This document shows positions 24,801 to 37,127 of a DNA stretch of 64,000 nt, piece after piece (position 1 is the stretch's first letter; each line of letters opens with the position of its first letter). The notes under the pieces are model-generated. The model was not told the DNA's origin. It saw only the letters and a list, made by a program, of their open reading frames with translations, and ran no database searches. Location: positions 20,627,335 to 20,691,334 of the forward strand of contig CM059977.1 of NCBI GenBank assembly GCA_030490835.1, in the 5' to 3' direction. This DNA comes from Annona cherimola. Lineage: Eukaryota; Streptophyta; Magnoliopsida; Magnoliales; Annonaceae. The translations under genes and the position numbers were made by a program.

Positions 24801-25531
24801 CATATCGCTGTCATTGTGGCTCTACTGAAATCCTTGCATCCACATTGGCCTCCAGCAGCCATGAGATCAGCACTAGTAACAACTAGTATGCCATTTCCAT
24901 GATATCTCCTGGATGGATAATGTTTGTCGTTCGAATTGGCCTAATATTAGAACTGTTTGCGATCTTGCAGCGTTGTCCACTGACGAATATGGTGGAACCG
25001 TCTTTGCCGATGGACTGAACCGTAAGATATCTGATCCTTTTGATTATGGAGATGGCATTGTCAATCCAAACAAAGCAGGAGATTCTGGCCTGATTTAAGA
25101 CATGGGGACGGAGGATTACATTTCTACCTTTGCTCCAGGGGCTACTCTAATTCTGACATTTCTAGAGAGACAAAAGAACCTATTGTTTGTCCAAGCAAGG
25201 CGCCATCTGCACTAGATATGAACGTACCCACGATTGCAATCCCAAACTTGAATTTCTCTCACTATTTTACCATCTCAAGAACCGTCACCAATGTTGGCCC
25301 ACTGAACTCAGTATACAAAGCATCGCTTGAACTGCCCCCTGGCATACATGCAACCGTGAGGCCGGATGTTCTGGTCTTCAACTCCGAAACCAAGAAAGTG
25401 TCGTTCACAATTACTTTCTCATCAACCATCAAGATGATCGGTGGTTACTACTTTGGAAATCTCACTTGGAGCGGCGGAGTCGAATTGCAGTGAGGCCTGT
25501 GATAATACGGTTTTATGTTGATGAGTCATAA
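21864..25531 (+). pseudogene. Subtilase pseudogene 2, exons 4 to 10
   Basis: Exons align one by one with the intact gene. Exon 4 (to 22024) keeps the catalytic Asp motif (GVVDSG). Exon 5 (about 22050-22680) has a frameshift after RWS, a deletion that removes the catalytic His (SDDTASTAAG where the intact gene has [12 protein letters not shown]), and a pair of opposite frameshifts around 22420-22500. The oxyanion-hole Asn survives (AAGNDG). Exon 6 is 23057-23148, exon 7 23319-23567, exon 8 23684-23798, and exon 9 from 24696 still has the catalytic Ser motif SGTSMATPH, but its donor is lost. Exon 10, from 24971, has TAA in place of a Tyr codon (LI*DM), then frameshifts, and reaches a terminal TAA at 25531. 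It cannot encode an active protease. Intron 8 holds a 558-bp transposon. Confidence 0.9.
23997..24554 (-). mobile_element. hAT-like MITE, family IV, copy 1, in an intron
   Basis: Ends TACAGGTGTTAACG and CGTTAACAACTCTA are inverted repeats. Flanks GATGAAAC and AATGGAAC match at 6 of 8. The interior matches, in reverse, the element at 53731-54955 without its insert; a shared landmark is AGAATATTTTTGCAC against GTGCCAAAAATACTCT. It lies in intron 8 of subtilase pseudogene 2. Confidence 0.7.
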
Positions 25532-26150
25532 GTTGTTTGCTGAAATTAGAGAATATAGTTGCCCTTTCATATGTGTAATTCAGCCTCTAATAAGAGTAGT
25601 AATGAATAATGATAGTGAATAAGGGGGCGTTAATGAAATAAGAATGCTTGGGCCTATTCGTTTCAACGGCCTTTAATTAATTAATGGCATGGATGGGACT
25701 TGGATCGAAGTATCGAACCATAGGATGAGGAAATGGGACTAAAAACGCGCTGTTGTCCGTTAAAAAATGATAAAATTGTATGAGAAAGAAAAAAAAAAAA
25801 AATAGAAAGAAAATGAGAATGGTAAGTTGCTATATTTTTTGGGAATGAAAAAAGTTTATTTTTTTCGAAAATAAGAGGTTACATATTATCCTCATCCCAT
25901 TCAAGGAAACTATTTGATACATCCTTTTTTAATTAAATTTTTTGTTTTGAATCTAAACTATTTATCATATTTATTCATGTGCATTTATTTACTATTTCAA
26001 GAATTTCATGAGGAAGCACAAGTTGGGGGACAGCCAGTGATGCATTCTAAATAGGTAGGAGATGAAATATTTTTATGTGAAAAAATAATAAATAAGTAAA
26101 ACTCTAATTCTAAAATTTTGATAGCCGATTGAATCAAATTTAACTAAAAG
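25532..26150. other. Non-coding stretch 3' of subtilase pseudogene 2
   Basis: No supported gene. The first part may be the former 3' UTR of the pseudogene. A-rich and T-rich runs near 25790 and 25860. Confidence 0.4.
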
Positions 26151-26830
26151 TAGGGATGGGAAGGCGGGTTATTTTGAGTTAAGGTTTTTCCAACCTTGAT
26201 TTTAGTTTTTAAAAATTTTATTTGACACTATTTTTATATCAGGTCGAAATAAAGTAGGTTTAACCCTTACGTTTTTTCAATAGTTCTTTGAACATAATTT
26301 AAGTTGGTCTTGTGATTGTACGTCAAGTAAAATTATAAGTCAAGTAGGATAATTTTAAGAATTTATATACATATCAAACATAAAAACACGTCTATGCTAA
26401 ATTAAATCTTTTATGCTTTAATATTTTACTAATTAATAAAAGCAAATATCATTACTAAAATAAAACATAAGTGAATGTAATATAAATTTATTGGAATAGA
26501 TTAATAAAACGTACTACATTCAAAACAGATTTTAACATTTTAAAAAATATTTTCTACAATAAAGGTATCTTTTGATATTGTTTTCAAAATATTGAGAAAA
26601 CTATAATTATGTATAAGAGTTATATATATATATATATATGCAAATGCTTTTATTAATTCTTATACTATTGATTTAGTTAATCATAAATAATGTAAGAATG
26701 TTAAAAGAAAATGAGAATAAGATTTAAAAATGTGCTTACAATTTTTAGTAAATAAATGTACCCTAGGCGAGTCAAGATTTTTCTTCAAAAGGTCAAAATT
26801 TCTAACCCATTTTTATGCCAAATCAAAAAA
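26151..26830 (+). mobile_element. MITE, family VIII, copy 1
   Basis: Begins TAGGGATGGGAAGGCGGG. It aligns with 56417-56850, sharing stretches such as TTTTAAGAATTTAT, the ATGCTAAATT block and the GGCGAGTCAA near the right side. The right end is not exact. It includes an (AT)n run at about 26622-26638. No coding capacity. Confidence 0.5.
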
Positions 26831-26867
26831 TATTAATTTTATTCAACCAAAAAAAAAAAGATGAGGT

Positions 26868-28090
26868 CAGGTCACAGCTAAACTTCCCCAATTCAGTCGC
26901 CGAAGTAGCCACAGGAGCAACGTGATACACATGAATATCTGATATCAGCCGTGAGATATTTATCTCCTGCATATGACGGAAATGGACATCATCGAGCTGC
27001 TCAGGGCCACCGTCGCCATCAAATCAAAGACTGTCATACCCCACATGTATCATAGTGGAAATGGAATTCGCATTCATTGATTCGTCCTTCGTATAATGAT
27101 GGCGCACTTGACTAGCTCATGTGGTCCGAAGCGCAGTGCGTGCACACTTGGCGCACTGGGGCGTATTTGATTAGCAAAGATGTATGGGAAAAGGAGTATT
27201 TGAAAATTGAAGTGGGTGACAAAATTAGCAAAATAATTAATTCATTAGAACTAAAAATGATAACTGCAAACATAAGTAATTATGAAAATTAAATGGAATC
27301 ATCAGGTAATCCATATTATGGCCAGCCCAAGAGATGGGAAAATCCTAGGTATTAAAGGCTTTCAAGGGAATATATAGATTAAAAAGGATTTTGTAAAAAA
27401 GAATCATGATGCAAGTATTGAAGCTCAATAATTATATAAAAATCGCTCGTTGTTTTTAATTTTTTGCATGAACACATGGCCCCAAGCGGGTGCTTCTTGT
27501 ATATGGAATTTTATTATTCAAAAATATAAAATAGGTATTTTCGTATGTTGGAACATAAAAAATGCTTCGTTGTTTCATTTTGAATAAAAAAATTACAAAA
27601 AACAAAAAAATAAAATAAAATTTGGGCAATAAAAACATATTCCTCGAGCACATATATCCATTCAAAAAATTAAAAATTGGATAAAGCCAATGCTTGCCCA
27701 AGTATGGAACAATGACCTAGCAAAATATAACGAATCTTCAGGCGGGTTTTCCAGCTGGTACGTGTATGTTGTATAAAAAATGCAATTGCATATTTTCGTC
27801 TGACTGGACTGGTAGAAGGCCTGGAGGCAGAGCGCATCAGCAGAGGCCACGCTTCTTTGTAAGTGTTGGTCGGACATAAAGGTAACACCAAAAGCATTCA
27901 TAAAACCGGAGACCAGGCGACCGAGGAGAGAGGGCTGTATCTTTTCACTTCCAACCACGTGTAACACTATCCACGGAAAAAGATTTGTCGACGACATTTC
28001 GAACGATCTTTGGGTGCTTGTATTCTTCATCCGCGATACTGACTCTTCACCAGACACCACACCACAAGGTCCACAACGCACTTGTTCCTA
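26868..28090 (+). repeat. Conserved non-coding segment, copy A
   Basis: About 1.2 kb of low-copy sequence that recurs, in the same order and direction, at 38262-38811, 44352-44985 and 57085-59700. Landmarks: CACAGGAGCAACGTGATACA (26911), CAAGCTGCTCAGGGC-type sequence, the block around ATGTATGGGAAAAGGAGTA (27180), and the right block with the G-box CCACGTGT (27956) and ATCTTTGGGTG (28010). About 320 bp (27397-27720) is extra here compared with the other copies. Minus-strand open frames through the right block are not conserved between copies, so conservation is not obviously coding. It lies between two subtilases and is part of the duplicated unit. Confidence 0.7.
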
Positions 28091-28094
28091 TTTA

Positions 28095-28310
28095 TTGGTA
28101 AAAAGTACTGTAATATATAATAGGAGTAACGATGAATAATAAAAAAAATAAAATAAAAATAGATTAGCTTGTTCTGCAAGTAATTATGTAGAAATAATTG
28201 AAAGTAAAATAATTATATAAAATAATTAAAATAATAAAATAATTATAGAAAATTAAAAGTTTTAGTGGAACAGGTTTTAGCATTTGCCAAACGCGTCGTT
28301 AACTAATTTT
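28095..28310 (+). mobile_element. hAT-like MITE, family III, copy 7 (5' truncated)
   Basis: Right end GCATTTGCCAAACGCGT matches the family terminus. Interior family landmarks are present. The left terminus is gone where it meets segment A. Confidence 0.5.
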
Positions 28311-28689
28311 TTTTCTCACACATGATATATATGGGACTTGATCATTAACCAACATTTCCAATCGGTCTTAAAACAGGTTTGTTTATATGCTTTTTTCGAT
28401 TTTTTGTTTTTCAAAATTACAAATTTAGATGATCTTATCTCTACACCGAGATTTTCCATTTTTAAATGTATATATCTTCAACTCATTCCTATCAAAATTA
28501 CAATCAATCTCTGAGCAAAATACAACCATTCACAATACTTAATGACAACCAATCACAATTTTGTCCAATCCTAAGATATGCTCTTATCTATATATAGGAT
28601 TAATTTAAATTAAGAGCAAACACATTACCCATCACATTCTTTGTCATCATCAAAATCTCCAATCACATAATCTAACACCCTTTATTTTT

Positions 28690-29100
28690 TTAATATCACT
28701 ACACATAGGCCCCATTTATAAATGTATAAAATCAATGTAATAAAATAGTTTAATATTAAATATTAATTTTAAATTTTTATTTTCAGCATTTAAACCATCT
28801 AAAATACTACTGCTATGTAGATAAATAGTTGTATAAAGTATTATTATATTCTAATATACATAAATAGATTTAAAGATTTTTCATAATTCATACCTAAATA
28901 TATATTTTTCAAAATTTATATGTAAACATATATTTTTTAACAAATGTGGCTCATACATATATTTAGTTCGGATAAAATTTGATCTTTTAACTAAATAAAT
29001 GATCTTAAATATAATAAATGAATTAAAATTTTCATTAAATATCAAAATTTTAAAATTTAAAGAGGTTATATGATACCATTTTTATGTAGCCCCATTGCAT
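28690..29100 (+). repeat. AT-rich dispersed repeat, family X, copy 2
   Basis: Aligns with 48125-48560 in the same direction and with 8800-9180 in reverse. The clearest shared part is CATTTAAACCATCTAAAATA and the block ending AAATGATCTTAAATATAATA. Termini are not defined. Confidence 0.5.
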
Positions 29101-29140
29101 AGAAGCTAGTCCGCATCACTTTTATGCATAATACTTTTAC

Positions 29141-29410
29141 AGGGTATGTTTATTTTTAATAAAAACTTCAAACAAAATTTTTCGTTTTCCATAATTATCA
29201 TATTTTAAAATTATTTTTTCACATCTTTATATATAATTACCATATTTTTAATCATTTTTGCACAACTAACTTATTATCTATTTTAACTTTATTCTTTTTA
29301 CATCTCGTTATGACCCTATCGCTTCACATAATTTTTTTTTACCAATTTAATAACTTTTATACTAAAAATTTTTCATCTAAAAGTTTTATTACTTCCCAAA
29401 TACACCCATA
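29141..29410 (-). mobile_element. hAT-like MITE, family III, copy 8
   Basis: Left end AGGGTATGTTTATTT and right end CCCAAATACACCCATAA are inverted. The interior matches the family on the minus strand. Confidence 0.6.
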
Positions 29411-30120
29411 ATCTAATAATTGTAACCCATTTATTATAACTAAATTCACCGAATGCATAACTGTCCATATCTAGTGTCCATTTAGGCTTAGCTTCAAGTC
29501 TATTTCAACATAATTTTAGTTTTATTCATTCATAAAACCTCAAATCTATTTGTTTTGCACTTTAAAATTCACAATTAACCATTAAGATTATTTAGGATAG
29601 TTGAACCTTTTCACTTCGTACAACTGTGATCTTCGAGCTTCTCTTAAGATGGATTTGAAGCTTTGAATCAAGAGTTCTTATGTTGAATCATTCCACACAT
29701 CATGCGAATTCATTAATCAAGCTTATAGGGCCACAAGACCCATTAGCCATGGCTTGGACCCATTTTCCAGCTTGTTTCGAGCTTCAAGTCACATGATTTT
29801 GGTATTAAAATGGCTTAAAAATCTCCCATGAATGATTATTTAAAGTACTATTAAAATAAAAGCTCTGTTCTTTTCATGCACTGTTTCTAACCCATGGTTT
29901 CATTTAAACCCAAATACTTTTCTAAATTGCATGATTTCATATTTCTAACCCTGTGCCTTTCATGCATGAATCATGAATTAAAATGCTTAAATTTAGGAAA
30001 AGACTTTAAATCTATGACTCATCTTAGAAGTAATAGTGGCGGCGATCTCAAGCTCTGCCTTCTCCTGCCTCTCCAACTAGTAGTAAAAGTTAGTTTTATC
30101 TATTACTTTCTGTACTAAAA

Positions 30121-30560
30121 AATTTTTTTCTGCAATTTTAGTATGTAATATCTATCGTTTTTTGCAACAAGATATGTTTTGTTGCAGTTTGTATAAACAA
30201 TATAACAAAACGTCATTTCGTTGCAATTTTTACTACGCTAACAGGAACGAAGTGTAGTTTAGTAGTACACATAAACTGCACTGAAATTTTTTTTGTTCCA
30301 ATTGTAGTGGTGAAAAGGCCACCATTTGTTTGCAATGAGATAATATTCGTTGCAATTGGTTGCTCAATAAGAACAAGACATCATTTTGTTGTAACCGTGC
30401 TTATAATTGCGACAACAAGTTTTTAGTTGCAATTGTACTTAATAGCAACTAATTTTTGCAACGAGATATGGTTGGTTGCTATTTATAGATGAACCAAAAA
30501 TAGAAAAGATACTTCATTTCGTTGCAATTGGTCTTATCAATTGCGACGAAAAATTGTTCG
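30121..30560. mobile_element. CACTA-like element fragment (subterminal repeats)
   Basis: Dense short repeats of the type TTGCAACGA, CGTTGCAATT and ATTGCGACGA in both directions are typical of the subterminal regions of plant CACTA (En/Spm) elements. The same motifs occur next to a CACTA terminal repeat at 58510-58632. No transposase frame or terminal CACTA was found at this copy. Lower-repeat sequence to about 30790 may belong to the same element. Confidence 0.5.
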
Positions 30561-31470
30561 TGGAAATTGCAAGGCTGTTGTTGCGTGTCCAGGTGTCTCT
30601 GGGCACACGCTGGAGCTTAGGTAGGCAGCGACTAGTCACAACACGGAATGCTTTGCTGGTGTCACCTTGCAAATGAAAGTGGCCATTTCAAGGTGACATC
30701 CTTTCAAAAAATTGACGAGCCGAATCAGTGGCAGACATCCTGTTGAAAAAGAGACTAGCCAAGTCAGTGGCCTTGAGTAAGAGTGACTTAGTAGGTGATT
30801 TATAGAACCACAATTTTTTTTGTCCCCGTTTGTATGATTGCTTTGTTTTTTTTTAAAAAAAATTATCATTTCAGGTTAACCTATTTGGGAGTATACGGAG
30901 GTATGTAACAGAATATAATTGGAGTGAGATTTACTAATCAGATTTTTTTTTTTCTAAATTTCAAAACGATTTTTTTATGTTATAATATATGATAAGAAAT
31001 TTATTTTTTCAATATTGTATATTTCATTGTTAATATATTTTTTATTTTTCAACACAATACCTCTTCTCATCCAATCTTCATATCTCATGCACATCCCATT
31101 TAATCCCTTTATACACTCTAAAACACCCACTAGATAAGCTGTACCAACACAAAAATCTCAACGCTTTCTTTGGGGCAAGGCACCTTGGTCAATGCTTAAT
31201 CAGATGTAATTTTTTTCTCACTCTAATCATATGCAATTGCTTCGAGACTGTGCATCAACGATCTCAGCAGCCGGAGTATGTATAAATTGCATTGCAGCAT
31301 CTGTTCTGGAACCCGTGCTGGAACCCGTGCTGGTGTGCCCAACAAAAGCCTGCTATCCATGACGCTATAGGGAGACATGGTTTTAGGACTACTATTGGCC
31401 CCCACCGTCATCTCTAATTCGTGGACGTCGTACGTACGTGAAGGGAAGGAAAGGCAAGGTTGCATTTGCA

Positions 31471-31480
31471 CTATAAATAC
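31471..31480 (+). promoter_or_regulatory. TATA box of the intact subtilase gene
   Basis: CTATAAATAC lies 57-66 bp upstream of the ATG. That predicts transcription starting near 31500-31510 and a leader of about 30 nt. Palindromic ACGTACGTAC sequence at 31429-31440 lies just upstream. Confidence 0.65.
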
Positions 31481-31536
31481 GGGTATTACATGTACCGATT
31501 AAGCCACTCATCTCATCTCTAGCTCCCTCAACAAAT

Positions 31537-34500
31537 ATGGGCTTCATTCCTCTATCTGCTTGCAGAAGCCCCAGGAATTCTTCAAGTCTTGTATTCGCAT
31601 TTCTCGTACTCCTACTGCTCTTGCGATGTGACCATCAGTGCATCTCCAGCGTCCACGCTGCAGCCACTGCCAGCAGTGTAAGTTAGTTTCTTGGCAGTTG
31701 TTAAAATCTTCTTACCATTTCTTATCTTTTTTCCCTAATTAATGGCATGATGAGCCAAAATCGATGATCAGGTTCACATTGTTTACTTGGGAGGGAAAGG
31801 ACATGAGGATCCAACTGTCATCTCCAATTCCCACCTCCAGATGCTCGATGCAGTCCTTGGAAGGTAATTAACAGACATAACGGCTGTGTTCGTTGGAATA
31901 TCATGGCCACTTGACTAACGCCTGGGATTAATTGGCCCTCAGGTTGAACGTAAATGGTAACTAAGTATGAAATTCTGAATCAGTCATTATAGTAGATTGC
32001 AGGCAAATACACCGAACACCTGTACATGGAATATTTAATTCACAGAGAGCCAGGACTGCTTTTATGAACAAGGAAATCTTCCAAACATTGGCTTGACCCA
32101 AATCTGAAAAAGTAAAACGATTGAGATTAACGTTACAAATTTAAGATAATGGACCTATCTGATAGGAAAAATCTTGTTCTTCTTCTTTCTTTTTTAACCT
32201 TTTGGAAAGCTTCACTCGCGTACTACGACTTTTAATCTTTATTCAGGCTACTCCTTCCAAAACGAAAACGACCTCCTCTGGTGACTTCACTTATTTGAAA
32301 ATTTAATCAATCCTCTAAATACGCTTTCCAAGAGTCACCGCAAGAAAACTAACATTAAGTAATATACTTTCGTGACGTTTAGCATATTTTGTTGCAAAAA
32401 AAAATTTAGTTACATAACTAATTATGTAGTTAAAAATTATCTCTTATCAGCAATATTAGAATAACTATTACTTACATAACTAATTTAATATTAGAATATT
32501 AAATTGTTGCAAAAAGTAACTTCTTAGTGACAATAAATCTTACTTAAAGTATGAATTTTAATAACAAATTAAAAAAATCATTACTAGAATCTTTCGTGCG
32601 TGGCTTACCATGACTTGGTTATTACGACGTCACGGTATAAATTAATGCAGTGACAAGTTTTAGCATCGCTGAAAGTTAATTTTCTTGTTGTGAATTAAAC
32701 ACGAGATTTCATGGTCAGGCTGTCGTGCCATTGATCTCATTCAAACCTTGGGTTGCGTCGCTAATGCTTGTCAGAAACGTGAGGAATCAAGATCTATTAC
32801 GAAGGCAGGCCAATAATAATTAACTAGTTTAGTACTCAGTTCCTACATGTAGCTTTTTAATTAACTCAGGCTATGGGCTTTCAGAGGGATGAAGATTGCT
32901 CCCACCATCATCGGGATTTGATCAGGCGCACCCGGCGTATATACCTATTTTTTTTAAAAAAGCTTTTTTCATGAACTTGTTTATCTAATTGTATTTAACA
33001 TATGTATCAATTTTTACCATTTTTGGATATTTTTAGATATTTATTTCTGATTTTTAAAAATTAGTAGCATTTTAGTTATTTTACCGATTTTAAAAAATCA
33101 GAAATAAATATCTAAAAATCTCCAAAAATAGTAAAAATTAATATACATGTTAAATACAATTAGATTAACATTCGTGTAAAAAAAATTTGAAAAAAAAAAA
33201 TAAAAAAAATAGGTGTATGCACCCGGGAGCATTGAGGCTTGATGCTCCCGGGTGCACCTGATCAAAACCCACCAACATCACCCACTTACATTTTTTGGTG
33301 GGGGCAATCATCGTCACCCACTTACCTTAACTACTTCGCATGAACAAATAAAAATGTTTAATATCTGCGTATCTACACAGCATGGAGGCAGCTGGGGAGG
33401 CAATGGTGTACAGCTACCGGCATGGATTCTCTGGGTTTGCAGCAAAGCTTACAGCATCTCAAGCTCAAAAGCTTGCTGGTAATTAATAATTAATTTTCTA
33501 AGGTTGCTACGGATACTTTATAAAATACTCTAATTAAAGATGAGTCCTATGAGGAACGGCCTCTCACGCAGCTGGTGTTTCTTCTTTACTACTGCTTTTG
33601 CTCCTCATATGGATTTGTTGTGTACCATCAATTACTACTACTTCGGCTGCGCGCATGACATTTCATTGTGAGTGGTGAATCACAGAGTTCCCTGAAGTGG
33701 TTCACGTTATCCCAAATCGCGTTCACATGCCGCATACAACCAGAAGCTGGGACTACCTTGGATTGGATTCCACTTCTTCACTGTCAAATCTAGCAACAAA
33801 AACCAAAATGGGGGACGGAGTGATCGTTGGGGTCATGGACACAGGTCTCTAACATTATACATTTCTGTTCAATCAACACATTGAGCTTCTCATCTTAGTT
33901 TTGTATGCTACACACACAGATATAACTAGAACAGCAAACCAATGTGTAGGAATTTGGCCAGAATCTCCGAGTTTTAAGGACGAAGGTATAGGGCCTATCC
34001 CGTCTCGGTGGAAGGGTGCCTGTGAGACTGGCCAACTTTTCAATGCAAACCACTGCAATAGGAAGCTAATTGGAGCCCGTTGGTATATTAAAGGGATGAT
34101 GGCGGAATTGGGAGTGGCAGGCGCCAATCTCTCCGCCAACAACATCTTCTCCCCAAGGGGCACCGAAAGCCATGGCACACACACGGCATCTACTGCAGCC
34201 GGCAACTTGGTGGGCGACGTAAGCGTGGAGGGGCTAGCCAAGGGGACCGCAAGAGGGGGTGCTCCAAAGGCTCACCTGGCGATTTACAAGGTGATGTGGG
34301 ATGTTGAGCAGGATACCGGTGGAGTGCAGCTTGGCACCTCAGCAGATATCCTGAAAGCTTTCGACGATGCGATTCATGACGGGGTCGATGTATTGTCCTT
34401 GTCGATAGGGCCTGACAGTGAAATTTACTTGGACACTGATCCGCGTAACGGTCTTGGGATCGGTATTGGTGCTTTCCACGCAGTCGCCAATGGTATCACT

Positions 34501-37127
34501 GTGGTTTGCTCCGCAGGAAATGACGGGCCTGATGCTCAGACCGTTGCGGACGCAAACCCCTGGATCATAACAGTTGCTGCTAGCACCCTCGATCGCTCCT
34601 TCCCCACCCTTATCACACTTGGAAACAATCAAACTATAGTGGTAATTTTTCTACCCTGTCATGCTGCAGAAAACCCAATCGATGGGATGAAACTATATAT
34701 AAAATGGCCTAATTGCATTTCCAATGGTCTGCTTTCATTTGTATCTTTACATTATTTTTCTTGGTAGGGACAAGGAATGTTTACCGGGAAGAAGGAAATT
34801 GGGTTTGCAGGCTTTGTTTCTCCAAGCTACGGGTCCGAATTGTTCGATCCTTATGCTAGGTAGGAATCAAGATCACACGTCCACTATGCTTAGTGTTATT
34901 GCAAAATACATCCTGTAGCTTTGTTTAACTGCAAATTAGATTGAGTATTTATAAAATAGTACTTCAAGGTTTAAAAATATTGTAAATTAATCTTTGATGT
35001 CGATGTTTGCCTGATAATTTCAAACTTGACAAGACCTATGTATCTAATGATTTGTAGTACCTTCGAAATAGCATTAGGCATTTTTCATGCCAAAATTGCT
35101 CAAGAACTTTTAAGTATATTTTGCAAGAAGGTCTAATTTGCAATATGGTAAGGTTACAAGCATGCTTTCAGAACTTGGTTTAACAGTGAGCACGATTATG
35201 GACTATAATATCATTTCTTGTTATCTGTCTCTATGGTTTTGTAGCAAGTGTTCATTTTTCGATTCAGAAAATCTAAAGTTGACTGGAAATGTAGTTCTCT
35301 GTTTCGATAAGCTGGACGACCAAAATGTTGCAGATGCTGAATTTCATGCCAAGGCTGCTGGAGCTATCGGCCTCATTTTTGCAAGGAATCCTGGCCAACC
35401 AATTAGTCCTTGTACCTATTTACCATGTGTTGAAGTAGATTTTAATATTGGGAAGCAGTTGCATTTCTATATTAGGTCTTCAAGGTAACTCTAGAAACTA
35501 GTTCTACACTCGTGAAACTTATATGCAAGACTTCTTGTGTTTTTTTCTTTGTTGATGAGCAATGACTGATCTTTATGGAGTAAGCGCAGGTCACCAATGG
35601 TGAAGATAAGCCCTACGAAAACAAAAATTGGCAAGCCCTTATCAGCCAAGGTTGCATATTTTTCATCTCGAGGACCCAATTCTGTAGATCCTGATCTTTT
35701 AAAGGTCTGTGCTCTTTTCAAATGTATAAATCTAACATTATATCAAGACACATCTAAAAAAGGGACACTCTCCTATTTTTGAGATTTTAAAGGTTTTGAA
35801 CTGGAGTTGGGTGGTCCCAAAAACTTTAAAAGTAATTCCAATTCCTATGCCAAACAACTAGTAACAACATACAATCAACCCGCTTGAATGCTATGGAAGC
35901 TACCTATTTCTGAGAAGTGGTAGCTTGACTTGGGAATTAGGATATTAGTATTGATAATATCAAGAGCCTAGATCTTAACACCGCAAGCTATTAATTTCAT
36001 TGAATTCACATCTATAACAACATCAAAAAATATGGGAATGATCAGCCCAAATAGACCCAAATTTCAAAATTAAGGAAGATATTTTATAATATCAATTGGT
36101 ATGATATGCAGTAACGATGTGCATGTAACAGCCAGATATTGCTGCCCCTGGTGTTAATATTATAGCGGCAGTGCTTAGCTCAGATCTAAAGAGCGGATAT
36201 GAATTCATGTCGGGAACCTCAATGGCATGCCCCCATGTAGCTGGCATCGTCGCTCTACTAAAATCTCAGCATCCAGATTGGTCTCCAGCTGCCATGAAAT
36301 CAGCATTAGTCACTACTGGTAAGTAGTCATTTCTACACCGTTCTCAAGATGTCCAGCTAATCTTTGAAATGGAATTGGTTAAAAGTGTCACTTTGGTTTT
36401 TGAATTTTTAAGCCCAATGAATTATCCAATCAAGGTCATTTAGAATAATCGTAAGGAAATAAATATTAGTAAATACAACAGGTGGATTGGATTCATCCAG
36501 TTTATCATGGTTTGTAGAAACTTCATCATTTTTTGACTTGTTTACTTCATTGCAGCCTCATCAACAGATGAATCTGGTGTACCCATTTTCGCTTATGGGT
36601 TACCTTATAAGATTGCTGATCCTTTTGATTATGGTGGCGGCATTGTCAATCCAAACAAAGCAGCAAATCCTGGTCTGATTTACGACATGGGTATGGAGGA
36701 CTACGTGCACTACCTTTGCTCCAAGGGCTACCCTAATTCTGACATTTCAAGAGTAACAGCGAAGCCTACTGTTTGTCCGAGTAAGAGGCCATCCACTTTA
36801 GATATGAACTTGCCATCAATTGCAATCCCCAGCTTGAAATCACCTATAACCATCTCAAGAACCCTCACCAATGTTGGCCCAGTTAAATCAATGTACAAAG
36901 CTTCCATCGAACTTCCCTCAGGCTTACATGCAGTAGTCAGTCCAAGCGTTCTAGTATTCAATTCCAAAGCCAAAAAGCTATCATTCGCAGTCACGTTCTC
37001 ATCCACCCACAAGGTGCTGGGCGGCTACTTCTTTGGAAAGCTTACTTGGAGCGATGGAGTCCACCAAGTGCGAAGTCCAATTGTAGTGAGACCTGAGATA
37101 ATACCATTTTATACAGATGATGCATAA
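31537..37127 (+). CDS. Subtilisin-like serine protease, SBT3-type, secreted
   Basis: Ten exons join to an open frame of 795 residues: 31537-31677, 31772-31863, 33381-33478, 33686-33844, 33950-34641, 34768-34859, 35245-35484, 35590-35704, 36132-36318 and 36556-37127, all GT-AG. Residues 1-45 form a secretion signal ([14 protein letters not shown]). An I9 propeptide follows ([13 protein letters not shown] to about 130). The S8 domain starts near [11 protein letters not shown], with Asp162 (VMDTG), His238 (ESHGTHTAS), oxyanion Asn354 (SAGNDGP) and Ser573 (SGTSMACPH). A protease-associated insertion (exons 6-7) lies before the Ser, and a fibronectin-III-like domain ends the protein ([13 protein letters not shown]). 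Subtilases of this clade are processed in the secretory path and cut extracellular proteins; roles include defence priming, but the substrate is unknown. Length is normal for the family. It is the only intact member of four here. Intron 2 holds two transposons. Confidence 0.93.
32336..32692. mobile_element. Miniature CACTA-like element in subtilase intron 2
   Basis: Starts CACCGCAAGAAAACTAAC and ends GTTAATTTTCTTGTTGTG; reversed, the end reads CACAACAAGAAAATTAAC, so the 18-base termini match at 15. They closely resemble the CACTACAAGAAAA terminus of plant CACTA transposons. 357 bp, no coding capacity. The 3-bp flanks do not match. Confidence 0.7.
32913..33270. mobile_element. Fold-back MITE, family II, copy 2, in subtilase intron 2
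   Basis: Termini GGGATTTGATCAGGCGCACC and GGTGCACCTGATCAAAACCC are inverted. Inner halves are near-complements around a centre near 33070. Flanks ACCATCATC (32904-32912) and ACCAACATC (33271-33279) match at 8 of 9. An extra GC-rich palindrome, with CACCCGGGAGC facing GCTCCCGGGTG, lies at 33219-33256. It is transcribed as part of the intron, if the gene is expressed. Confidence 0.85.

Noticed and set aside
27662..28081. 139-codon minus-strand frame in segment A
   Set aside because: The corresponding readings in segments C and D are in different frames and hold stops, so the conserved property is the DNA, not this protein.
33905..34767. Subtilase exon 5 taken as a stand-alone 288-residue gene
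   Set aside because: It has clear splice sites at both ends (33950 and 34641) and the other nine exons lie in order around it.
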